Part shown: one piece after another, positions 23,994-30,939 of the stretch
Layout of the letters: each line of letters starts with the position of its first letter
Numbering within the stretch: position 1 is the stretch's first letter
Source: Acidimicrobiaceae bacterium
GTDB lineage: Bacteria; Actinomycetota; Acidimicrobiia; Acidimicrobiales; Ilumatobacteraceae
Direction of reading: 5' to 3'
Length of the DNA: 64,000 nucleotides
Assembly: GCA_020637235.1 (NCBI GenBank)
Contig: JACJWG010000010.1
Span: 62,001-126,000, forward strand
The notes under the pieces: generated by a model
Seen by the model: only the letters and a program-made list of their open reading frames with translations
Told to the model about the DNA's origin: nothing
The model's database searches: none
Made by a program: the position numbers and the translations under genes

Positions 23994-25919
23994 GTGCCCT
24001 TCGTCGACGTGACCAATGAAAGCGCTTCCACCGGGGCGACGATCGTTCGCGTCACCCAAGGTTCGGGACCGACCCACGCACCGCCGGTACGGCTCGGCGC
24101 CGTGCACATCGACGTGGATCTCGACCACGAGGCGGCGCGCCCTGCCGAGGACGGCGCCGTGGTGCGAGCTCGGGCGGAGGTGGTCGTCGACGGCCGGTCG
24201 TCCCCCGGGATCGACCTCGCCCCCGTCCGCGGCGTCCAGCCCGGTCTCGCGATCGAGCTCGAGGTCGACGGCATCACCGTCGGACGAGGGCTCGACCTGC
24301 CGGCCGGGGGCGACGTGCAGCTCACGTTGCGCCTGCCGCACGTGCAGCGCTGGTGGCCCCGATCGCTCGGCTCGCCCGCGCGCTCCAGCGCCACGGTGCG
24401 TCTGCTGGGCCCCGGCCCGGCCGGCGAGGAGTCCGTGGCGATGCGTGTGCTCGACGAGCAGACGTCGACGATCGGTTTCCGCAGCATCGAGATCGACACC
24501 ACCCCGGACGCGACGGGCGCCGCGTTCACGCTCGTGGTCAACGGGGTGCCGATGTTCGCTCGTGGTGTGCAATGGCGCGACACGTCCGATTCCGGGACGA
24601 CCGACATCGGTCGGGCGGCGGTGCAGCGCCGCGTCGAGGCCGCATGCGACGCCCACGTCGACCTGGTGCGCACCGGCGACGGCGCCGACACCGACGACCT
24701 GCTCGACGTGTGCGACGAACTCGGTCTGCTGGTGTGGCACGACCTCGCTCCCGCCGCGGCAACGGCCGCCAACGACTCACGTGGCCGCCACCACCACACG
24801 GCCGACGACGATCGGCTCATCGAGCGCGCCCGGCGCGCCGTCGCGCGACGCCGCCACCACCCGTGCCTCGCGCTGTGGTGCGGTCGCGCCGATGCGCCGA
24901 GGCCGACGTCGGCGCCGGCGCCGACGGACCTCGAGCTCCACGCACTGCCCCTGGTGGTCGACGACCTCGATCCGAACCGCGCCTACGTCCCACGAACGCA
25001 ATGGCGTGTCGCAGCGTCGCCCGCCGCCGATGCACACGGATGCGGCGTCGTGTGGCAGCCCTGGCGCGACGCACAGCCGCACACGGTGCGCGAACGTGCG
25101 ACTCGGTTCGTCGCGGCCGTCGGCTGGCCGGCGAGCCTCGACCGCTCCCCCACCGGCATCCACCGCTCGGCGAGCCGTCGCCACCAACGCGCCCAGGCCG
25201 AGACGGCACGCCTGGCGATCGAGCACCTCCGATCGATGCGCGGCTGGTGCGCCGGTGCGGTGTGGTGGCGACTCGACGGCTGTTCCCCCACGCCCGACGA
25301 CCCGACGAGTTGGTCGTTGCTCGACCCCGACGGGCGTCCCCTCCCTGCGTGGTACGCCGTGCGCGACGCCTACGCCGACCGCCTCCTCACGGTGCAGCCA
25401 CGCGGTCACGACCTGGTGGTGCACGCCGTCAACGACGGGCGACGGAGTTGGTGGGCGCGCGGCCAGGTCCGCCGGATCGATGTGAACGGTCGCGCCCGGT
25501 CGAGCCAGTCGTTCGACGTCGTCGTCGCACCCCGCTCGGTGGTGGCGATTCCCGTCGACGCATCGGTCGCGACCCCGGTGGATCGAGTCGGCGAGGTCGT
25601 CGTGGCGGCAGCCGGCTCGTCCCGGACCTGGTGGTGGTTCGACGAGCGCACGACCACCACCGACCCGGGACTGCGGTGGGAGGTCCGACGGCTCGACGCC
25701 GACCGAGCCGAGCTCACCGTCACAGCCGGGCGCGTCGCTCGCGATCTGATCGTGCACACCGAGCAACTGTCGTCCACCGCGCGAGCCGACCGTCAGCTGG
25801 TGTCGCTGCTGCCGCACACGCCCGAGCAGATCCTGCTGACGGGTCTCGACGGTGTCCCCCTCGACCCCGACGACCTCGCGTCGCCACACCTCATCTCGAC
25901 CGCTGCAACGCCCCACTGA
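23994..25919 (+). CDS. Degenerate GH2 beta-mannosidase-like protein
   Basis: 641 residues from GTG 23994 (start uncertain; GTG 24009 is also in frame). The fold matches GH2 beta-mannosidases: Ig-like domain ending IGFRSIEID, NGVPMFARGVQW, CDELGLLVWHDL, HPCLALWCGRAD, then GAVWWRLDGCSPTPDDPTSWSLLDPDGRPLPAWYAVR and C-terminal Ig parts. It lacks the N-terminal sugar-binding jelly-roll, so it is about 200 residues short. By eye, the acid/base position (WxGNNE) reads WCGRAD, an Asp at residue 300, and the nucleophile position (SEFG) reads VAAVG, an Ala at residue 375. Catalysis is therefore doubtful. It may be a sensor-like or binding relic, under LacI-type control. Its last 29 bases overlap the next gene on the other strand. 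Confidence 0.72.
   Translation: MPFVDVTNESASTGATIVRVTQGSGPTHAPPVRLGAVHIDVDLDHEAARPAEDGAVVRARAEVVVDGRSSPGIDLAPVRGVQPGLAIELEVDGITVGRGLDLPAGGDVQLTLRLPHVQRWWPRSLGSPARSSATVRLLGPGPAGEESVAMRVLDEQTSTIGFRSIEIDTTPDATGAAFTLVVNGVPMFARGVQWRDTSDSGTTDIGRAAVQRRVEAACDAHVDLVRTGDGADTDDLLDVCDELGLLVWHDLAPAAATAANDSRGRHHHTADDDRLIERARRAVARRRHHPCLALWCGRADAPRPTSAPAPTDLELHALPLVVDDLDPNRAYVPRTQWRVAASPAADAHGCGVVWQPWRDAQPHTVRERATRFVAAVGWPASLDRSPTGIHRSASRRHQRAQAETARLAIEHLRSMRGWCAGAVWWRLDGCSPTPDDPTSWSLLDPDGRPLPAWYAVRDAYADRLLTVQPRGHDLVVHAVNDGRRSWWARGQVRRIDVNGRARSSQSFDVVVAPRSVVAIPVDASVATPVDRVGEVVVAAAGSSRTWWWFDERTTTTDPGLRWEVRRLDADRAELTVTAGRVARDLIVHTEQLSSTARADRQLVSLLPHTPEQILLTGLDGVPLDPDDLASPHLISTAATPH
24018..24030 (+). promoter_or_regulatory. 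LacI-type operator 2, GAAAGCGCTTCCA
   Basis: The same 13 bases as operator 1, in the same orientation, 135 bases downstream. It lies just inside the GH2-like reading frame if GTG 23994 is the start, or shows that the true start is further down. Two spaced copies suit a DNA loop by a dimeric or tetrameric repressor. Confidence 0.7.
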
Positions 25920-26616
25920 GCCGATCGAGCGCGGCGGGTGTGCGTACACCCCACCAGAACAGGTCGCGTCCGTCGACGAGCACGACGGCGGCGCCCGGGA
26001 CACCCTCGGTCACCTCGCGGACGTGCCGTTCGGCGAACGGGTACGGTTCGCTCGGCAACACCACGAGATCGGGCCGACGTTCGGCCAGAACCGCCAACTC
26101 CGCCTCGGGATAGGCGCCGTCGGCCGGCAGGAGCACGTTGTGCAGCCCGAGATGGCGGAGCACCGACGAACCATAGGTGGCTGCGCCGAGCGCCATCCAT
26201 GGCCGCCGCCAGATGAGCACGGCGACTCGACACCCGTCGCCACCGGCCACCGGTACCGCGTCGGCGGCCACGTCGTATGCCGATGCGGCCCGCACCATGT
26301 CGGCGGCCGATGCCACGCCGGTCGCACGTGCGAGGGCCACGAGCGTCGGTGTCACGTCGGCGAGCGACGTGACGTGGGTGACGTGCACTCGCACGCGAGC
26401 CGCGGCGAGCGCCTCGGCGTCCTCCCGACGGTTCTCCTCGCGATCCATCACCACCAGATCGGGCGCCAGCGCGACGATGGCGGCCACGTCGGGGTCCTTG
26501 GTGCCGCCCACGTGTCGCATCGCGGGCTGCTCGCAGAATCGGGTACAGGCGACCACGTCGACGCCCCACGCGAGCAGCGTCTCGGTGGACGAGGGCACGA
26601 GGCTGACGACGCGCAC
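25891..26616 (-). CDS. BtuF-like helical-backbone metal receptor without signal peptide
   Basis: 241 residues starting GTG (VRVVSLVPSSTETLLAWG), the fold of cobalamin/iron-complex substrate-binding proteins (BtuF, FhuD). GTKDPDVAAIVALAPDLVV and WRRPWMALGAATYGSSVLRHLG are family blocks. It has no signal peptide or lipobox, so it should stay in the cytosol, and no permease or ATPase is nearby. Such cytosolic proteins are often called cobalamin-binding or sugar-nucleotide-like; the ligand is unknown. Its 3' end overlaps the GH2-like gene by 29 bases. Confidence 0.8.
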   Translation of the reverse strand: MRVVSLVPSSTETLLAWGVDVVACTRFCEQPAMRHVGGTKDPDVAAIVALAPDLVVMDREENRREDAEALAAARVRVHVTHVTSLADVTPTLVALARATGVASAADMVRAASAYDVAADAVPVAGGDGCRVAVLIWRRPWMALGAATYGSSVLRHLGLHNVLLPADGAYPEAELAVLAERRPDLVVLPSEPYPFAERHVREVTEGVPGAAVVLVDGRDLFWWGVRTPAALDRLSGALQRSR

Positions 26617-26637
26617 GGGCGATGGCGATCGCGGCGC

Positions 26638-27261
26638 TCAGCCGAGCAGGCGGCGCTTCTGCGCCTCGAACTCCTCGGGCGTGAGCGTGCCGCGCTGCAA
26701 CATCCCCTCGAGCCGCTCGAGGTCGTCGGCCACCGAACCGCCGCTCGCCGGCCGAGCGCCGTACCCGGCGCGACGTTCGGCGACGAGCTCCATCTGCGCG
26801 TGGATGAGGCCCTGCACCTGGTCGGGGTGCTTGATGTCGGAGAACCGGCTCTGGCCGTCCTCGCCGCCCGACTCGATCAAGAGATCGCCGGCGCCGAGCA
26901 TGCGCTCGAACACGGTCTGGTTGAAGTTGACGTTGTTCACCCGCTCGAGCGGGATCTCGATGCCGCTCTTCGCGAGCACACCGGTACGGAAGATCAGTCG
27001 GTGCGAGGTGATCACGAAGTGCGTGGTCATCCACTTCAGGTAGCGCACCACCACCCATGCCGCGCTCACCACCAGCGCAGCGATGATCACGATCCGCAGC
27101 ACGTCGCCCGCGGTGCCGTCGACGTCGCTCGCGAGCAACACGATGCCGACGACGATCGACACGATCAACGTGGCCACCGGCCCCGCGAAGTACCACCAGT
27201 GAGGGTGCAGATCGAGCGCGATCGTCTCGTTCGAGTTGAGGTTCTTCTGCGCGAACGTCAT
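26638..27261 (-). CDS. Membrane PH-domain (bPH2) protein with SHOCT tail
   Basis: 207 residues. Two membrane helices at about residues 24-43 and 55-72, then a bacterial PH domain (THFVITSHRLIFRTGVLAKSGIEIPLERVNNVNFNQTVFERMLGAGDLLIES), the YdbS/DUF304 pattern, and a C-terminal SHOCT motif (LERLEGMLQRGTLTPEEFEAQKRRLLG). Function unknown; SHOCT tails are thought to aid oligomerisation. TAGGCT lies seven bases before the ATG. Divergent from the UvrD2-like gene. Confidence 0.87.
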   Translation of the reverse strand: MTFAQKNLNSNETIALDLHPHWWYFAGPVATLIVSIVVGIVLLASDVDGTAGDVLRIVIIAALVVSAAWVVVRYLKWMTTHFVITSHRLIFRTGVLAKSGIEIPLERVNNVNFNQTVFERMLGAGDLLIESGGEDGQSRFSDIKHPDQVQGLIHAQMELVAERRAGYGARPASGGSVADDLERLEGMLQRGTLTPEEFEAQKRRLLG

Positions 27262-27278
27262 GGCGCGGAGCCTAGACG

Positions 27279-27284
27279 TATCGT
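27279..27284 (+). promoter_or_regulatory. -10 hexamer TATCGT, leaderless start of the UvrD2-like gene
   Basis: TATCGT, six bases, then the GTG at 27291. Confidence 0.6.
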
Positions 27285-27290
27285 GACGTC

Positions 27291-29198
27291 GTGCACGCAG
27301 ACGCCTCCGAGCGCGACCCGCGGGTCGGCGAGATGGCGTCGGTGCTGCGCGGCCTCGACCCGCAACAGCGCGAAGCGGTCACGATCGACGCTGCGCCGCT
27401 CGCGATCGTCGCCGCAGCAGGGTCGGGCAAGACCACGGTGCTCACCCGACGGATCGCTCGACGGATCATCGACGGCAGCGCCGACGCACGGCACGTGCTC
27501 GCGCTCACCTTCACACGCGACGCCGCCGGCGAACTGCGCCGGCGTCTGCGCCGGCTCGAGATCCGCGAGCCGATCGAGAGCGGCACCTTCCACGCGGTGG
27601 CGCTGCGGGTGCTGCGCGACCGCGCGCTCGGCACCGGCGGCACACCGCCCTCGGTCGCGAACGACCGGTTCCGGCTGATCCGCGAGGTGCTCACCGAGAC
27701 CCGGGTCCGTTGCGAGCCCGGTGCCGCGCTGGGCGATCTCGACTGGGCACGGGCGCGACTCGTGCCGACGTCGGAGTTCGTCGCCGCCAACCGACGAGTG
27801 CGTCGGCGCCCGGCGCTCTCGAACGACGCATTCGCCGCGGTGCTCGACGCCTACACGGCGTTGAAGCGGCGCCGCGGGGTGGTCGACTTCGACGACCTCC
27901 TCGCCGGGATGCTCGGCGAGATGCGCCAGGACCTCGTGTTCGCCGACGTCGTGCGCTGGCGCTTCCGCCACCTGTTCGTCGACGAGGCACAGGACCTCAA
28001 CCCGCTCCAGCACGCGCTGCTCGAGGAGATCCGGGGCGGCCGACCCGACATCTGTCTGGTGGGCGATCACCGTCAGGCCATCTACGGCTGGAACGGTGCG
28101 GATCCGACCACGCTGCTGGAGGTGGAGACCCACTACCCCGGGGTCACCGTCGTGTCGCTCACCGGCAACTACCGGTGCTCGCCCCAGGTCGTCCGCGCCG
28201 GTGCCGCGGCGCTCGCTGCGGCATCGATCGACGACGACACCGAGTCGCGCCGTCCCGACGGTCGCCCGCTACGGGTGATCGCATGCGCCGACGAGCACGA
28301 CGAGGCGGCGGTGGTGGCGTCGATGGCACGCGATCTCGTGCACCGCCACGGGGCCCGGCACGTGGCCGTGCTGGCCCGCACCAACGAACAGCTGGACGCG
28401 CTCGGCCGTGCGCTCTCGGTCGCCGGCGTGCCGATCGCGCGCGCCGTGGGGACGAGCGTCCTCGACCGCACCGTGCTCGAGGCGTCGAGGTGCACGTCGC
28501 GCGACCAACTCGCCCACTGGATCGAGTCGGTGTGGGCCGCCGACGCCGTCGACCCGATCCGTGGCCGGGTGGCCGAGGAGGCCGACCGCTTCCTCAGCTC
28601 GAACGAGCCCGGAGGTTTCCGGACCTGGCTCGAGGTGCGCCAACCGTTCGACGATCTCGCCACCGACGACGAGGGCGCAGTGTCGCTGCTCACCTTCCAC
28701 GCGGCGAAGGGCCGCGAGTGGGAGGCGGTGGTCGTCACCGGTGTGGAGGACGGGCTCGTGCCGCACGCCTCGGCGGGCACCGTGGCTCAGCGGGCCGAGG
28801 AGGCGCGCCTGCTGTACGTGGCGCTCACGCGGGCGAGTGATGCCCTGGTGGTCACCTGGGCGGGCGAGCGGCGCGGGCGAGCGGCTGCGGCGAGCCCGTG
28901 GCTGGCGGCCGTGAGCGCGACGATCGAGCACCAGCGCCGGGCGGCGCCGCCGGCGGACTGGCGGCGTCCGCCGCGCGCACCCGAACCGCTGCAGGCGCTG
29001 AAGGAGTGGCGCGCGACGGTGGCCCGGGCGGCCGGCGTGGCGCCGGCGGCCGTGTGCAGCGATCAGGTGCTGCGGTCGATGCTCGCCGATCCGCCCACCG
29101 ACGTGGCGCAGGTGGCCGTGCGACTGGGGCTCGGGATCGGCGCCGCCGAACGGCTCGCTCCGAAGCTGCTCACCCTGCTGCCGGCCGCCCCCGCATGA
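27291..29198 (+). CDS. UvrD2-like superfamily 1 DNA helicase with HRDC domain
   Basis: 635 residues. Motif I VAAAGSGKTTVLT, motif Ia ALTFTRDAAGELRRR, motif II VDEAQDLN, motif III GDHRQAIYGWNGAD, motif IV LTGNYRCSPQVV, motif V TFHAAKGREWEAVVV and motif VI YVALTRA are all intact. Residues about 565-632 form an HRDC domain (LQALKEWRATVARAAGVAPA...), which marks the actinobacterial UvrD2 type, although this copy is somewhat short. It unwinds DNA 3' to 5' in repair or replication. The GTG start is supported by TATCGT at leaderless spacing. It overlaps the thioesterase gene by 29 bases, tail to tail. Confidence 0.9.
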   Translation: MHADASERDPRVGEMASVLRGLDPQQREAVTIDAAPLAIVAAAGSGKTTVLTRRIARRIIDGSADARHVLALTFTRDAAGELRRRLRRLEIREPIESGTFHAVALRVLRDRALGTGGTPPSVANDRFRLIREVLTETRVRCEPGAALGDLDWARARLVPTSEFVAANRRVRRRPALSNDAFAAVLDAYTALKRRRGVVDFDDLLAGMLGEMRQDLVFADVVRWRFRHLFVDEAQDLNPLQHALLEEIRGGRPDICLVGDHRQAIYGWNGADPTTLLEVETHYPGVTVVSLTGNYRCSPQVVRAGAAALAAASIDDDTESRRPDGRPLRVIACADEHDEAAVVASMARDLVHRHGARHVAVLARTNEQLDALGRALSVAGVPIARAVGTSVLDRTVLEASRCTSRDQLAHWIESVWAADAVDPIRGRVAEEADRFLSSNEPGGFRTWLEVRQPFDDLATDDEGAVSLLTFHAAKGREWEAVVVTGVEDGLVPHASAGTVAQRAEEARLLYVALTRASDALVVTWAGERRGRAAAASPWLAAVSATIEHQRRAAPPADWRRPPRAPEPLQALKEWRATVARAAGVAPAAVCSDQVLRSMLADPPTDVAQVAVRLGLGIGAAERLAPKLLTLLPAAPA

Positions 29199-29823
29199 GC
29201 CGGTCGAACACCTCGGGGCGCATCGACACGAACAACCCGCGGGCCTCGGCGCACAGGGTGTCGCCGTGGTGCAGCGTGGCCGCCGTGAAGATCTTGCGTC
29301 CCTCGATGCGGTCCACGCGGCCGGCGAAGCGCAGCGGACGGTGCAGCGGGGTCGGCGAGCGATAGTCGATCTGCAGATTCGCGGTCATCCCGGGCTGGCC
29401 GGTCATCGACTGCACGAACCCGAGCACCTCGTCGAAGCTCGCCGCGATGAAGCCGCCGTGCACGCATCCGGGCGGACCTTCGTACGCCGTGCCGAAGACC
29501 ACCTCGCCCACCACGGAGCCGTCTTCCTCGGCGCGCAGCGTGATCGGCGGAGCGAGCGGGTTGAGCGGCCCGACGAACGGGCTGAAGTCGAGGAAGAAGG
29601 TGTCCTGGTGATCGGACAGCGACGCCTCGGCACCGGAGTACGTCCGTTCGTGGCCGGCGGCGGTGAGCACGCTCGCCGCCTGCTCGACGAGGTCGCGAGC
29701 GTGCTCGAACTCGGCGCTCGAACCACTCGACGACGTGAGTTCCTCGATGATCCGGCGCACCGCCTCGCTGAGGCGGAACCGGGCGTCGTGCGGATCCTGC
29801 GGGCGATCGAACTCGACGCTCAC
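29170..29823 (-). CDS. Hotdog-fold acyl-CoA thioesterase-like protein
   Basis: 217 residues. The hotdog core is GTAYEGPPGCVHGGFIAASFDEVLGFVQSMTGQPG, with TANLQIDYRSPTPLHRPLRFAGRVDRIEGRKIF, the PaaI/THEM4-like pattern. The N-terminal about 90 residues are a helical extension. The substrate is not known. It begins at GTG 29823, overlapping the exonuclease III stop by 4 bases, so the two genes are translationally coupled. Confidence 0.85.
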   Translation of the reverse strand: MSVEFDRPQDPHDARFRLSEAVRRIIEELTSSSGSSAEFEHARDLVEQAASVLTAAGHERTYSGAEASLSDHQDTFFLDFSPFVGPLNPLAPPITLRAEEDGSVVGEVVFGTAYEGPPGCVHGGFIAASFDEVLGFVQSMTGQPGMTANLQIDYRSPTPLHRPLRFAGRVDRIEGRKIFTAATLHHGDTLCAEARGLFVSMRPEVFDRLMRGRPAAG

Positions 29824-30611
29824 GCCCCCACCGCCGACTCGGCGAGATCGACCACCACCGGCGCGTGATCGGACGGCGACGTCCCCTTGCGAGCGTTGCG
29901 GTCGATCACCGACCAGGCGACACGGTCGGCGACCGATCGGGTGGCGAGCACGAGGTCGATCCGCAGTCCCCGGCCCTGGTGGAAATCGCCGGCGCGGTAG
30001 TCCCACCAGCTGTACAGGCGATCCTCGTCGTAGCGTTCGCGGAAGACGTCGACCATGCCCCAGTCGTGCAGCTCGGCGAGCAGCGCTCGTTCCGCCGGGC
30101 TGGTGTGGGTGGCGCCGACGAACTTCGAGGGGTCGTAGACGTCACGATCCTCGGGTGCGATGTTGAAGTCGCCCATCACCACCGCGGCACCGTCGGGGGC
30201 GGCGATCGTGTCGACGTGACGCCGCAGTTGCGCGAGCCATCGGAGCTTGTACTGGTAGTGGTCGTTGTCGAGTGATCGACCGTTCGGCACGTACACGCTG
30301 GTGAAGCCGATGCCGCCGCAGCGTGCGCTGATGATGCGTGCGTCGGGATCGGGATCCCCGCTCGACGGGACGAAGTTGGCGACCACGTCGTCGATGCCCA
30401 CCTTCGACAAGATGGCGACCCCGTTCCACTGCCCCTGGCCGTGGTGCACCGACTCGTAGCCGAGACCCTGGAAGGTGAGCGCCGGGAATGCGTCGTCGGC
30501 GAGTTTGGTCTCCTGCATGCAGAGCACGTCGGGCTGCACCTCGGCCAGCCACTCCTCCACACGCGGCAGACGGACCTTCAGCGAGTTGACGTTCCAAGTG
30601 GCGAAGCGCAC
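29820..30611 (-). CDS. xth: Exodeoxyribonuclease III / AP endonuclease
   Basis: 263 residues, RFATWNVNSLKVRLPRVEEWL at the start, QETKLADD (catalytic Glu), VYVPNGR, GDFNIAPEDRDVYDP, YDEDRLYSWWDYRAGDF, LRIDLVLAT and SDHAPVVVDL: all metal and catalytic elements of the ExoIII family. It cuts at abasic sites and trims 3' ends in base-excision repair. GTG 30611 is the start: TACCGT lies six bases upstream, and the longer reading runs into the repeat array. Confidence 0.94.
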   Translation of the reverse strand: MRFATWNVNSLKVRLPRVEEWLAEVQPDVLCMQETKLADDAFPALTFQGLGYESVHHGQGQWNGVAILSKVGIDDVVANFVPSSGDPDPDARIISARCGGIGFTSVYVPNGRSLDNDHYQYKLRWLAQLRRHVDTIAAPDGAAVVMGDFNIAPEDRDVYDPSKFVGATHTSPAERALLAELHDWGMVDVFRERYDEDRLYSWWDYRAGDFHQGRGLRIDLVLATRSVADRVAWSVIDRNARKGTSPSDHAPVVVDLAESAVGA

Positions 30612-30617
30612 CCCGCC

Positions 30618-30623
30618 ACGGTA
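30618..30623 (-). promoter_or_regulatory. -10 hexamer TACCGT, leaderless start of xth
   Basis: TACCGT plus six bases to the GTG at 30611 on the minus strand. It lies 28 bases before the repeat array. Confidence 0.55.
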
Positions 30624-30650
30624 GCGATCGCGGCGTGCAGAACCCCGAAC

Positions 30651-30931
30651 GTCCTGGGTGCCGCGGAACCCTGCGACCAGCACCGGTGAGCCGAGCCCGG
30701 CACCCAGAACACCCGAGAACCGCTCCCGGGCGCCAGGGAACGCCCACAATCAGCACCGGTGAACCGAGCCCGGCACCCAGAACCCCCGAGAACGTCCTGG
30801 GTGCCAGGGGACGCTCACGACCAGCACCGGTGAGCCGAGCCCGGCACCCAGAACACCCGAGAACCGCTCCCGGGCGCCAGGGAACGTTTGCAACCAGGCC
30901 CGGTGAGCCGAGCCCGGCACCCAGAACCTGG
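30651..30931. repeat. Array of four about 72-bp intergenic repeats
   Basis: Four units start at 30651, 30722, 30794 and 30866, period 71-72. Units 1 and 3 begin CCTGGGTGCC, units 2 and 4 CCCGGGCGCC; all end in CCGAGCCCGGCACCCAGAA. CTGGGTGCC and GGCACCCAG are inverse complements, so each unit can fold. The array fills nearly all of the 328-base gap between xth and the NYN-S1 gene, and nothing else is seen there. Shorter relatives are at 47266 and 57632. Confidence 0.9.
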
Positions 30932-30939
30932 CAGACGAG

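Noticed and set aside
30651..30931. CRISPR array
   Set aside because: Repeats of 72 bp vary inside and have no unique spacers; no cas genes nearby.
30651..30931. Upstream extension of exonuclease III into this region
   Set aside because: The frame is open but its amino acids come from the repeat, and the GTG at 30611 has a leaderless -10 and the family's N-terminus.
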